DNA of 64,000 bases from Variovorax sp. WS11 (lineage in GTDB: Bacteria; Pseudomonadota; Gammaproteobacteria; Burkholderiales; Burkholderiaceae_C). The notes beneath the pieces were generated by a model, which saw nothing but the letters and a program-made list of their open reading frames with translations, searched no databases and was not told the origin of the DNA. Below, piece after piece: positions 47,355-57,263 of this stretch; positions within the stretch are counted from its first letter, which is position 1; every line of letters starts with the position of its first letter. The stretch covers positions 930,001-994,000 of the forward strand of contig NZ_JAAGOW010000001.1 of NCBI RefSeq assembly GCF_010499245.1, written 5' to 3'. The translations under genes were made by a program, and so were the position numbers.

Positions 47355-48868
47355 ACGCCAAGAAACGAGAACCGCTGCCCAGCCCTTCGGACTGGACTTT
47401 CGAGCTGATCGAGCGCTACCACAGCGAGATCGCCCGCGTGGCGCGCGGCTACAAGCTGGACACCTACGCCAACCAGCTCGAGATCATCACGGCCGAGCAG
47501 ATGATGGACGCCTACGCCTCGGTGGGCATGCCGGTCATCTACCGCCACTGGTCCTACGGCAAGCAGTTCATCTCGACCGAGAAGAACTACCGCCGCGGCC
47601 ACATGGGGCTGGCCTACGAGATCGTCATCAATTCCGACCCCTGCATCGCCTACCTCATGGAAGAGAACACCATGGCCATGCAGGCCCTGGTGATCGCCCA
47701 TGCCGCCTACGGGCACAACAGCTTCTTCAAGGGCAACTACCTGTTCAAGATGTGGACGGATGCCTCGTCCATCATCGATTACCTGGTCTACGCCCGGCAC
47801 TACATCAGCGAGTGCGAGGAACGGCACGGCCTGCCGGCCGTCGAGGACCTGCTGGACTCCTGCCACGCCCTGATGAACCACGGCGTGGACCGCTACCGCC
47901 GCCCCCAGCGCCTGTCGCTGAGCCAGGAGCAGGCGCGCCGCGAGGACCGCGAGCACCACCTGCAGCAGCAGGTCAACGACCTCTGGCGCACCCTGCCCCG
48001 GCGTGCCGGCCGCAGCGCGGAGGAAGAAGAGGCATCCAAGCGCTTCCCCTCCGAGCCACAGGAGAACCTGCTCTACTTCATCGAGAAGAATGCACCATTG
48101 TTGGAACCCTGGCAGCGCGAAGTGGTGCGTATCGTGCGCAAAATCGGGCAGTACTTCTATCCGCAGCGCCAGACCCAGGTCATGAACGAGGGCTGGGCCA
48201 CCTTCTGGCACTACACCCTGCTCAACACCCTGTACGACGAGGGCCTGCTGGCCGACGGCTTCATGATGGAGTGGCTGCAGTCGCACACCAACGTGGTGTA
48301 CCAGCCGCCGGTCGGCCACCGCGCCTACAGCGGGATCAACCCCTATGCGCTGGGCTTCGCGATGTACACCGACCTGCGGCGCATCTGCGAGAACCCCACC
48401 GAGGAAGACCGGCGCTGGTTCCCCGACCTGGCCGGCTCGCCCTGGCAGCAGTCGCTGGACTACGCGATGCGCAACTTCAAGGACGAGAGCTTCGTCGGCC
48501 AGTTCCTGTCCCCGAAGCTGATGCGCGACTTCCGCTTCTTCGCGATCCGCGACAAGGAAGACGAGCCGGAACTCGAGGTCTCGGCCATCCACGACGACAG
48601 CGGCTACAGGCAATTGCGGGAGTCGCTGTCGCGCCAGTACGACCTCAATCACCGCGAGCCGAACATCCAGGTCTGGAGCGTCAACCTGCGCGGCGACCGC
48701 TCCCTGACCTTGCGGCACACGCAGCACAACGACCGCCCGCTGCACGACGATGCGCAGGAAGTGCTCAAGCATGTCGCCCGCCTCTGGGGCTTCGACGTGC
48801 ACCTCGAGAGCGTCGACAGCCAGGGCCGGGTGAACCACCGCAAGGTGGCCGGCCCGCAGACCCACTAG
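47351..48868 (+). CDS. SpoVR family protein (YcgB-like)
   Basis: A 505-residue protein of the SpoVR family, named for a Bacillus spore cortex gene but common in non-spore-formers. Recognisable segments are YRHWSYGKQF, NSDPCIAYLMEENTM, and NEGWATFWHYTLLN. The start is GTG at 47351, overlapping the YeaH stop. It is the last gene of the prkA operon and ends 4 bp before the convergent tag gene. The biochemical role is not known; in E. coli and Salmonella the three genes respond together to stationary-phase stress. Confidence 0.92.
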   Translation: MNAKKREPLPSPSDWTFELIERYHSEIARVARGYKLDTYANQLEIITAEQMMDAYASVGMPVIYRHWSYGKQFISTEKNYRRGHMGLAYEIVINSDPCIAYLMEENTMAMQALVIAHAAYGHNSFFKGNYLFKMWTDASSIIDYLVYARHYISECEERHGLPAVEDLLDSCHALMNHGVDRYRRPQRLSLSQEQARREDREHHLQQQVNDLWRTLPRRAGRSAEEEEASKRFPSEPQENLLYFIEKNAPLLEPWQREVVRIVRKIGQYFYPQRQTQVMNEGWATFWHYTLLNTLYDEGLLADGFMMEWLQSHTNVVYQPPVGHRAYSGINPYALGFAMYTDLRRICENPTEEDRRWFPDLAGSPWQQSLDYAMRNFKDESFVGQFLSPKLMRDFRFFAIRDKEDEPELEVSAIHDDSGYRQLRESLSRQYDLNHREPNIQVWSVNLRGDRSLTLRHTQHNDRPLHDDAQEVLKHVARLWGFDVHLESVDSQGRVNHRKVAGPQTH

Positions 48869-48872
48869 TCCG

Positions 48873-49511
48873 CTAGTCCGGCAGCTTCAGCCCGGCTCGC
48901 GCCGCCAACGCGAGTTCGCGCGCGTGGCACTGCTCGACGTGGTCGTTGACCAGTCCCATGGCCTGCATGAAGGCATAGACCGTGGTCGGGCCGACGAAGC
49001 TCCAGCCCCTCTTCTTCAGATCCTTGGACATCGCCACCGACTCCGGCGAGGTGGTCATGGCCCGGAGCGCCTCGTGGGTGATGCGGCGTGGTCGCGAGGC
49101 CGGGTCGGGCTCGAAGCCCCAGGCATAGGCGGCCAGCGAGCCGAGCTGCTCGCGCAGTTCCAGCACCCGCTGCGCGTTGTTGATGGCCGACTCGATCTTG
49201 CCGCGGTGCCGCACGATGCCCGTGTCGCCGAGCAGGCGCTCCACGTCCTTCGGCCCGAAGCGCGCGACGCGCTCGGCATCGAAGTGCGCGAAGGCACGCC
49301 GGAAGGCCTCGCGCTTGTTGAGGATGGTGAGCCAGCTCAGGCCTGCCTGGAAGCCTTCGAGGCACAGCTTCTCGAACAGGCGCCGGTCGTCGGTGACGGG
49401 GAAGCCCCACTCGTTGTCGTGGTAGTGCTGGTAGGCCGTGGTGGACTGGCACCAGCGGCAGCGCAGTGCGCCGTCTTCGCCCGTGAACAGCCCGGGCCGC
49501 TCCGTGCTCAA
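48873..49511 (-). CDS. tag: DNA-3-methyladenine glycosylase I
   Basis: Base-excision repair enzyme that removes 3-methyladenine. The 212-residue protein has the zinc ligands (Cys in RCRWC, His in YHDNEWG, and the C-terminal HVEQCH), and [22 protein letters not shown], the DNA-binding helix-hairpin region. The start is a TTG at 49511 that overlaps the aroQ stop as TTGA; this adds about 14 residues before the usual Tag start, and no better start is seen in that frame. It is coupled to aroQ in one operon. Confidence 0.9.
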   Translation of the reverse strand: MSTERPGLFTGEDGALRCRWCQSTTAYQHYHDNEWGFPVTDDRRLFEKLCLEGFQAGLSWLTILNKREAFRRAFAHFDAERVARFGPKDVERLLGDTGIVRHRGKIESAINNAQRVLELREQLGSLAAYAWGFEPDPASRPRRITHEALRAMTTSPESVAMSKDLKKRGWSFVGPTTVYAFMQAMGLVNDHVEQCHARELALAARAGLKLPD

Positions 49512-49963
49512 GCGCTCTCGCTCACCCGCACCAGCGCCTCGATCGCCAGCGCATAGCCCTTGACGCCGAAGCCGACGATGATGCCGCGCGCCGCCGGCGA
49601 GATGTAGGAATGGTGGCGGAACTCCTCGCGCGCATGCACGTTCGAGATGTGCAGCTCGACCAGCGGCACGCTCGCGCCCTTGATCGCATCGTGCAGCGCG
49701 ATCGAGGTGTGGGTGTAGGCGCCCGGGTTCATCACCACGCCCAGCATGCGGCCGGCGGCCACCTCGCGGCCGGCCTCGTGGATCCAGTCGATGAGCTGGC
49801 CTTCGTGGTTCGACTGGCGGCATTCGATGGCCACCCCAAGCTTCGCGCCTGCCTCCGCGCACAGGCGCTCGACGTCGGCCAGGGTTTCGTAGCCGTACTG
49901 CGCAGGCTCGCGGGTGCCGAGCAGGTTGAGATTGGGGCCGTTGAGGACGAGGATCTTTTTCAT
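49508..49963 (-). CDS. aroQ: Type II 3-dehydroquinate dehydratase
   Basis: Third step of the shikimate pathway (3-dehydroquinate to 3-dehydroshikimate). The 151-residue protein has [17 protein letters not shown] with the catalytic Arg and Tyr, [12 protein letters not shown], and the His-containing lid [15 protein letters not shown]. The start at 49963 ([10 protein letters not shown]) is the family start. Its stop overlaps the tag start. Confidence 0.95.
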   Translation of the reverse strand: MKKILVLNGPNLNLLGTREPAQYGYETLADVERLCAEAGAKLGVAIECRQSNHEGQLIDWIHEAGREVAAGRMLGVVMNPGAYTHTSIALHDAIKGASVPLVELHISNVHAREEFRHHSYISPAARGIIVGFGVKGYALAIEALVRVSESA

Positions 49964-50058
49964 GGGGCGTTTGTAGCAGGTGTTGCCGGCCTCGGGGTAG
50001 CACTCTTTGTGGCAATCTGCTGCTGCAGGGGCGTGGTCCGCCCGAAGGAATAGCACCC

Positions 50059-51045
50059 ATGAACAGCAAGAGCATGCCGCTGCTGGAGCGGCTCGCCGGC
50101 CCGCTGAAACTCGGCCTGGGCGGCGCGCCGCTCGGCAACCTCTATGAACAACTATCCGACGCCGAGGCCGAGCGCACCCTCGAGGAGGCCTGGCGCCTGG
50201 GCCTGCGCTACTTCGACACCGCGCCGCTCTACGGCCATGGCCTCAGCGAGCTGCGCCTGGGCCGCATGCTGCGGACCCAGCCGCGCGGGGATTTCGTGCT
50301 CTCGACCAAGGTCGGCCGGCTGCTGCGCCCCGACCCGGCCGCGCCGCCCGAGCGCGACGGCTATGTGCACGGGCTGCCGCTGGCGCCGCATTTCGACTAC
50401 AGCTTCGACGGCGCCCTGCGCTCGATCGAAGAGAGCCTGGAACGGCTGGGCCTCTCGCGCATCGACATCGCCCTGATCCACGACATCGACCGCCACACGC
50501 ATGGCGCCGACGGACAGCCCGCACGCTTTCGCGAGGCGATGGAAGGCGCCTACCGCGCGCTCGATCGGCTGCGCGGCGAAGGCGTGCTGGGCGCCGTTGG
50601 CATCGGGGTGAACGAGTGGGAGGTGTGCCGCGACGCGCTGGCCGCGGGCGACTTCGACTGCATGATGCTGGCCGGCCGCTACACCCTGCTCGACGACTCG
50701 GCCGCCCGCGAGCTGGTGCCGCTGTGCGTGGCCCGGGGCGTGAAGCTGATCCTGGCCGGTGTCTTCAATTCCGGCATCCTCGCGAGCGGCGCCACGCCAG
50801 GTGCGCATTTCCACTACCAGCCGGCGCCCGAGGCGGTGCGTTCGCGGGTCGCCCGCCTCGCTTCGACCTGCGCCTCCTTCGGGGTCGCGCTTCCGGCCGC
50901 AGCGCTGCAGTTCGCGATGGCCTGCCCCGCCGCGGCCGCGGTGGTGGTGGGCGCGCGCAGCGCCGAGGAGATCGCGCAAAGCGTCGCGCATGCGCAGGTG
51001 CCCATTCCGGCGGCGCTGTGGGAAGCGCTGGCGCGCGAGGGCTGA
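50059..51045 (+). CDS. Aldo/keto reductase (aldose 1-dehydrogenase type)
   Basis: A 328-residue TIM-barrel oxidoreductase. The catalytic Asp and Tyr are in [17 protein letters not shown], Lys in STKVGRLLR, and a His in [11 protein letters not shown]. The layout matches D-threo-aldose/L-fucose dehydrogenases and pyridoxal dehydrogenase. The next gene, 5 bp away, is an amidohydrolase of the sugar lactonase group, which supports a role in oxidising a deoxy or aldose sugar to its lactone. The exact sugar is inferred, not shown. Confidence 0.87.
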   Translation: MNSKSMPLLERLAGPLKLGLGGAPLGNLYEQLSDAEAERTLEEAWRLGLRYFDTAPLYGHGLSELRLGRMLRTQPRGDFVLSTKVGRLLRPDPAAPPERDGYVHGLPLAPHFDYSFDGALRSIEESLERLGLSRIDIALIHDIDRHTHGADGQPARFREAMEGAYRALDRLRGEGVLGAVGIGVNEWEVCRDALAAGDFDCMMLAGRYTLLDDSAARELVPLCVARGVKLILAGVFNSGILASGATPGAHFHYQPAPEAVRSRVARLASTCASFGVALPAAALQFAMACPAAAAVVVGARSAEEIAQSVAHAQVPIPAALWEALAREG

Positions 51046-51050
51046 AGCAG

Positions 51051-51896
51051 ATGGGCACGCTGCGCATCGATGCGCACCAGCACTACTGGTCGCTCGCGAA
51101 CCGCGACTACGGCTGGCTGGCCGACACCCCGGCATTGCACCCGATCTACCGCGACTTCGGCCCCGAGGACCTGGCTGCGCTGCTCGACCAAGCCGGCATC
51201 GACGGCACCGTGCTCGTCCAGGCGGCACCCAGCGAAGCCGAGACCTGGCGCCTGCTGGCCCTGGCCGGGCAGCCCCGCAGCCGGGTGCGCGCGGTGGTGG
51301 GCTGGACCGATCTCGCCGCGCCCGATGCGCCGGCCCGCATTCGCCGGCTCGCGCAAGAACCCTTGCTCAAGGGCCTGCGGCCGATGCTGCAGGACATCCC
51401 AGACCCGGCCTGGATCCTGGACGCGCGCCTCCAGCCCGCCATCCAAACCATGACCGATCTGGGCCTGTGCCTCGATCTCCTGATCAAGCCGCACCAGCTC
51501 GATGCGGCGATGGCCTTCGCACGCGCCCATCCCTCGCTGCGCATGGTGATCGACCATGCCGCCAAGCCCGCCATCGCGCACCGCGCCTTCGAGCCCTGGG
51601 CCACGCAGATGGCCCGCTTCGCCGCGGAGACACCGGTGTACTGCAAGCTCTCGGGCCTGGCCACCGAAGCTGGCGCCGGATGGGACGCGGCCGTGCTGCG
51701 CCCCTATGTCGACCATCTGCTGCGGCACTTCGGCCCGGGGCGCCTGATGTGGGGCAGCGACTGGCCGGTGCTGAACCTGGCCGGCGACTATCTGCAATGG
51801 CACGCGGTGTCGGACCAGTTGCTCGCTGTGTTGTCCACGGCCGATCAGGCGCGCGTCCGGGGTGCGAATGCGGCGGAGTTCTATGGCATAAAGTGA
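51051..51896 (+). CDS. Amidohydrolase-2 family sugar lactonase-like protein
   Basis: A 281-residue metal-dependent hydrolase with the N-terminal HxH-type motif IDAHQHYW, the conserved KLSGL strand and the C-terminal WGSDWPV metal ligand. The length and motifs fit L-fucono-1,5-lactonase/L-rhamnonolactonase proteins. The aldose dehydrogenase directly upstream would make its substrate. It opens the lactone to the aldonate; later steps of such a pathway are not in the window. Confidence 0.85.
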   Translation: MGTLRIDAHQHYWSLANRDYGWLADTPALHPIYRDFGPEDLAALLDQAGIDGTVLVQAAPSEAETWRLLALAGQPRSRVRAVVGWTDLAAPDAPARIRRLAQEPLLKGLRPMLQDIPDPAWILDARLQPAIQTMTDLGLCLDLLIKPHQLDAAMAFARAHPSLRMVIDHAAKPAIAHRAFEPWATQMARFAAETPVYCKLSGLATEAGAGWDAAVLRPYVDHLLRHFGPGRLMWGSDWPVLNLAGDYLQWHAVSDQLLAVLSTADQARVRGANAAEFYGIK

Positions 51897-51932
51897 TACG
51901 CCTCCCGCACCTCTTCACTTTTCTGCCTTCCC

Positions 51933-53039
<1,107 letters not shown>

Positions 53040-53052
53040 AGCGGGCCGAGCC

Positions 53053-53964
53053 ATGGCGACGATGACACGGCTTCGCCAGGTCCGGGCCGGCGTGCTCGAT
53101 GTCGGCTACCACGAGAGCGGCCCCGCCGACGGCCCGCCGGTCGTGCTGATGCATGGCTTTCCCTACGACATCCACGCCTACGCCGAAGTCGCGCCGCTCT
53201 TGGCGGCGAAGGGTTGCCGCGTCATCGTCCCCTACATGCGCGGCTACGGCAGCACGCGCTTCCTCGACGGGGCGACGCCGCGCTCCGGCCAGCAGGGCGC
53301 CTTCGGCGCCGATCTGCTGGCGCTGCTGGACGCGCTGGCCATCCCGCGCGCCGTGCTCGCGGGCTACGACTGGGGCGGCCGCGCCTGCTGCATCGTGGCC
53401 GCGGTGTGGCCCGAGCGCTGCGCCGGGCTGGTCTCGCTCAACAGCTTCAACATCCAGGACATCGCCGCCGCCGCGAAGCCCCTCGCGCCCGAGAACGAGC
53501 GGCGCTACTGGTATCAGTACTACTTCCACGGCGAGCGCGGCCGCGCCGGGCTCGAACAGGACCGGCGCGCGCTGTGCCGGCTGCTGTGGTCGCTCTGGTC
53601 GCCGACCTGGACCTTCGACGACGCCACCTTCGAGCGCAGCGCCGCCGCCTTCGACCACCCCGACTTCGTCGAGGTCGTGATCCACTCCTACCGCCACCGC
53701 TTCGGCCTGGTTACCGGCGATCCGGCCTACGACGACATCGAGCGCCGGCTGGCCGCGCTGCCGCCGGTCACGGTGCCCGCCATCACCTTCGACGGCGCCG
53801 ACGACGGCGTGATGATGATCGGCGGAACCGCCGCGCACGCCCGCCATTTCACCGGCCCGCACCAGCACCGCGTGGTGCCGGGCGCGGGCCACAACCTGCC
53901 CCAGGAAAAACCGCAGGACTTCGCCCGCGCGGTCCTCGACCTGGCGACATCTTCCCGACCATGA
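53053..53964 (+). CDS. Epoxide hydrolase-like alpha/beta hydrolase
   Basis: A 303-residue alpha/beta hydrolase whose nucleophile is Asp, not Ser (GYDWGGR elbow), with oxyanion loop HGFPYD, a second acid in FDGADDGVMM and catalytic His in GAGHNLPQEK. A Tyr-rich cap segment (YWYQYYFHGERG) fits epoxide hydrolases, although haloalkane dehalogenases share the Asp. It lies between frmA (13 bp) and the formylglutathione hydrolase (ATGA overlap), so it is made with the formaldehyde pathway. The substrate is unknown. Confidence 0.85.
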   Translation: MATMTRLRQVRAGVLDVGYHESGPADGPPVVLMHGFPYDIHAYAEVAPLLAAKGCRVIVPYMRGYGSTRFLDGATPRSGQQGAFGADLLALLDALAIPRAVLAGYDWGGRACCIVAAVWPERCAGLVSLNSFNIQDIAAAAKPLAPENERRYWYQYYFHGERGRAGLEQDRRALCRLLWSLWSPTWTFDDATFERSAAAFDHPDFVEVVIHSYRHRFGLVTGDPAYDDIERRLAALPPVTVPAITFDGADDGVMMIGGTAAHARHFTGPHQHRVVPGAGHNLPQEKPQDFARAVLDLATSSRP

Positions 53965-54821
53965 GCCCTGGCATCATCCGCACGCTTTCCGAACACCGCT
54001 GCTTCGGCGGCACCCAAGGCTTTCACGAACACGACGCACGCGAGATCGGCCTGCCGATGCGCTTCTCGGTCTTCCTGCCTCCGCAGGCTCGGCAGGGCCC
54101 GGTGCCGGCGCTGATGTACCTCGCAGGCCTGACCTGCAACGAGGAGACCTTCATGGTCAAGGCCGGCGCCCAGCGCCTGGCGGCCGAGCTGGGCCTGGCG
54201 CTGATCGCGCCCGACACCAGCCCGCGCGGCGCGCAAGTCCCCGGCGAAAGCGACAACTGGGACTTCGGCGTCGGTGCCGGCTTCTACCTCGACGCCACGC
54301 AGGCGCCCTGGGCCACGCACTGGCGCATGGAAAGCTGGATCGTCCACGAGCTGCTGCCGCTGGTGGGCGGGCATTTCCCCATCGACATTCACCGCCTGGG
54401 CATCTTCGGCCACTCGATGGGCGGCCATGGGGCGTTGACGCTGGCGCTGCGCCACCCGGGCCGCTTCGCTTCGCTCTCGGCCTTCGCGCCGATCTGCGCA
54501 CCCACCGAGTGCCCCTGGGGCGAGAAGGCTTTCGGCGGCTACCTGGGCGCCGATCGCGAGCAGTGGCTCGCGCACGATGCGAGCGCGCTGATGCAGTCGC
54601 AGACCGCCGCGCCCTACCCGGAAGGCATCCTCGTCGACCAGGGCCTGGCCGACAAATTCCTGGCCGACCAGTTGCATCCGCACCGGCTCGAGGCGGCCTG
54701 CCGCGCCGCGGGCCAGCCGCTCACGATGCGTCGGCACGAGGGCTACGACCACGGCTACTACTTCGTGCAGAGCTTCGTGGCTGACCACCTGGTGCATCAC
54801 GCCCGGAGCCTCGAGCCCTGA
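53961..54821 (+). CDS. fghA: S-formylglutathione hydrolase
   Basis: Second step of glutathione-dependent formaldehyde oxidation: hydrolyses S-formylglutathione to formate and glutathione. The 286-residue esterase-D-type protein has the nucleophile GHSMGGHGAL, YLAGLTCNEETF near the oxyanion hole, the acid in VDQGLADKF and His in GYDHGYYFV. Its ATG overlaps the hydrolase stop as ATGA. The pair with frmA gives the complete pathway to formate. Confidence 0.95.
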   Translation: MSPGIIRTLSEHRCFGGTQGFHEHDAREIGLPMRFSVFLPPQARQGPVPALMYLAGLTCNEETFMVKAGAQRLAAELGLALIAPDTSPRGAQVPGESDNWDFGVGAGFYLDATQAPWATHWRMESWIVHELLPLVGGHFPIDIHRLGIFGHSMGGHGALTLALRHPGRFASLSAFAPICAPTECPWGEKAFGGYLGADREQWLAHDASALMQSQTAAPYPEGILVDQGLADKFLADQLHPHRLEAACRAAGQPLTMRRHEGYDHGYYFVQSFVADHLVHHARSLEP

Positions 54822-54846
54822 GGCGGGCCTGGGCCCGCTGAACACG

Positions 54847-55224
54847 ATGAGCCAGTTCGTCCAGAGCCTGCACGAGGTGTTCGAGCGCATGGGCCGCATC
54901 GAGACGCGCCGCATGTTCGGCGGCCACGGCATCTACCACGATGGACGCATGTTCGCGCTGGTGGCCAGCGACACGCTCTACCTCAAGGCCGACGCCCAGA
55001 CGCTGGCCGAATTCGAGAAGCGCGGGCTGCCCGCCTTTGGGTACGAGCGCGAGGGGCGGCGAATGGAGATGTCTTACCGCCAGGCGCCCGAAGAGATCTT
55101 CGAGGACCGAGATGAAGCGGGTCGTTGGGGACGGCTGGCGTGGGAGGCGGCCTTGCGCTCGGGAACACCCAAGCGCGCGCGGCGGCCCGCCGCAAAGAAG
55201 ACGGGAAGAGGCAAGGCGCGCTAA
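54847..55224 (+). CDS. TfoX/Sxy N-terminal domain protein
   Basis: A 125-residue protein with the TfoX N-terminal domain only (RRMFGGHGIYHDGRMFALVASDTLYLKAD) and a basic Lys/Arg-rich tail (KRARRPAAKKTGRGKAR). Full-length TfoX/Sxy activates competence genes and has a second domain that is absent here. Single-domain members are common in Burkholderiales, with no defined role. It lies 25 bp after fghA and could be co-transcribed. Confidence 0.83.
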   Translation: MSQFVQSLHEVFERMGRIETRRMFGGHGIYHDGRMFALVASDTLYLKADAQTLAEFEKRGLPAFGYEREGRRMEMSYRQAPEEIFEDRDEAGRWGRLAWEAALRSGTPKRARRPAAKKTGRGKAR

Positions 55225-55289
55225 GAGGGAGCAGGCCTGGGAGTGTGAGCGCGTTGCGCGTGCTTCGAGGGCCCGGTGCCCACCCCAGG

Positions 55290-57263
55290 CTACGACGCGC
55301 CCGCCTCGATCTCCGCGACCACCCGGTGCGCCGCCACTTGCTCGCCGACGGCAACATGCAGCGCCCCCACCCTGCCCGCCGCAGGCGCCGCATGGATGTG
55401 CTCCATCTTCATCGCCTCCAGCGTGACCATGGGCTGCCCCGCCTGCACACGGTCGCCGACCGCGACCAGCACCGCGACCACGCGCCCGTTCATCGAGGCG
55501 CGCAGCTTGCCGTCGCCGCCGCCCTCGCCCGGGCGCACGCCCGCGGAGCGCGCCTGGTCGTCGATCGCGAAAGGCCGGCCGCGATAGTGCAGCAGCAAGC
55601 GCGTGCCTTCGCGGTGGAACACCGCGGTCTCCATCACGCCGTCGCAGACCAGGCGCGCCCGATCGCCGTCGAGCCGGACCATCGCCAACTCGATGGCGTT
55701 CCCGTCGATGTCGACGTCGAAGCGCTGTTGCTCGCGCAGCTGCAGCCGGCCCGCATGGCGCCGGCCGTCCACGTCGAAGCGCAGCGGGATCGCCAGCGAG
55801 TGCGTCAGTGCGCGGTCGCCCGGCTGCCGCCTGCGCTCGCCGGCCGTCTCGTGCAGCAGCACGGCCGCCACGGCCGCCGCTCGCAGGTGCGCCGCGTCAT
55901 CCGGCGCGAGCAAGGCATCGGCATGCTGCGCAATGAAAGCGGTGGTGGCCTCGCCCGCGGCGAAGGCAGGATGCGCCAGGCAACGGCCCAGGAAGAGCTG
56001 GTTGGTCGTCACGCCGAGCGCCACCAGCGCCTCCAGCCCATGCAACAGGCGGCGGCGCGCCTCTTCGCGCGTGCGGCCATGGGCGATCAGCTTGCCGATC
56101 ATCGAGTCGTACCAGGGCGGAATCTCCGCGCCGGAGCGCAGCGCATGCTCGACGCGCAAGCCCTCGGGCGGCTGCCACAGCGCCAGCGTGCCGCTCTGCG
56201 GCATGAAGCCCTGCCCCGCATCCTCGGCGCACAGCCGCAGCTCGATGGCATGGCCGTCGAAGCGGACCTGCGCCTGCGTGAGCGCAAGCGCCTCGCCCGC
56301 GGCGATGCGCAACTGCAGTTCCACCAGGTCGAGGCCGGTGATCGCCTCGGTCACCGGATGCTCGACCTGCAGCCGCGTGTTCATCTCCATGAAGTAGAAC
56401 CGGCCCTCGGCATCGAGCAGGAACTCCAGCGTGCCCGCGCCCTCGTAGCCAATGGCCTTCACGGCTGCCAGCGCCGCGGCGCCCATGCGCTCGCGCAGCT
56501 CGGGCGTGACCGCCGGCGAGGGCGCCTCCTCGATCAACTTCTGGTGGCGGCGCTGCACCGAACAGTCGCGCTCGCCCAGGTGGATGGCGTTGCCGTGCCG
56601 GTCGGCGAAGACCTGGATCTCGATGTGGCGCGGCGCCGCGATGGCGCGCTCCAGGATCACGGTGTCGTCGCCGAAGGCGCCGCGCGCCTCGGACTTCGCG
56701 CTCCTGAGCAGCTCGGCGAATTCATCGTCGGACGATGCGAGCCGCATGCCGCGGCCGCCGCCGCCGGCGCTGGCCTTGATCATCACCGGATAGCCGATGC
56801 GCCCGGCCTCGGTGCGCAGCCGCTCCTCGCCCTGGTCCTCGCCCTGGTAGCCCGGGATGCAGGGCACGCCGGCCTCGCTCATGCGGCGCTTGGCGCCGGC
56901 CTTGTCGCCCATCGCGGCGATGGCCTCCGGCGAGGGCCCGATGAACACCAGCCCGGCCTCGCGGCAGGCACGCGCGAACGCCTCGTTCTCGGCCAGGAAG
57001 CCATAGCCCGGATGCACGGCGTCGGCACCGGTACGCCGCGCCGCCTCGATGATCGCCGGGATGCACAGGTACGACTGCGCCGGCAGCGGCTCGCCGATGC
57101 AGACCGCCTGATCGGCCTGCGCGACATGCAGCGCGCCGGCATCGGCCGTGGAGTACACCGCTACCGTGCGATAGCCGAGCGCGCGCGCCGTGCGCATCAC
57201 GCGCAGCGCGATCTCCCCGCGGTTGGCGACAAGGATCTTGTGGAACGGCGTGGCAGACGTCAT
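55290..57263 (-). CDS. Acyl-CoA carboxylase biotin-carrying subunit (geranyl-CoA carboxylase-like)
   Basis: A 657-residue subunit with biotin carboxylase (ATP-grasp; ASAGGGGRGMRL, FMEMNTRLQVEHPVTE) and a C-terminal biotin carrier domain with the biotinylated Lys in EAMKMEH. It charges biotin with CO2 for the partner carboxyltransferase encoded just upstream. The ATG overlaps the partner's stop as ATGA. The beta subunit looks like geranyl-CoA carboxylase (Atu system) rather than methylcrotonyl- or propionyl-CoA carboxylase, so this subunit is AtuF-like. Substrate is inferred. Confidence 0.9.
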   Translation of the reverse strand: MTSATPFHKILVANRGEIALRVMRTARALGYRTVAVYSTADAGALHVAQADQAVCIGEPLPAQSYLCIPAIIEAARRTGADAVHPGYGFLAENEAFARACREAGLVFIGPSPEAIAAMGDKAGAKRRMSEAGVPCIPGYQGEDQGEERLRTEAGRIGYPVMIKASAGGGGRGMRLASSDDEFAELLRSAKSEARGAFGDDTVILERAIAAPRHIEIQVFADRHGNAIHLGERDCSVQRRHQKLIEEAPSPAVTPELRERMGAAALAAVKAIGYEGAGTLEFLLDAEGRFYFMEMNTRLQVEHPVTEAITGLDLVELQLRIAAGEALALTQAQVRFDGHAIELRLCAEDAGQGFMPQSGTLALWQPPEGLRVEHALRSGAEIPPWYDSMIGKLIAHGRTREEARRRLLHGLEALVALGVTTNQLFLGRCLAHPAFAAGEATTAFIAQHADALLAPDDAAHLRAAAVAAVLLHETAGERRRQPGDRALTHSLAIPLRFDVDGRRHAGRLQLREQQRFDVDIDGNAIELAMVRLDGDRARLVCDGVMETAVFHREGTRLLLHYRGRPFAIDDQARSAGVRPGEGGGDGKLRASMNGRVVAVLVAVGDRVQAGQPMVTLEAMKMEHIHAAPAAGRVGALHVAVGEQVAAHRVVAEIEAGAS

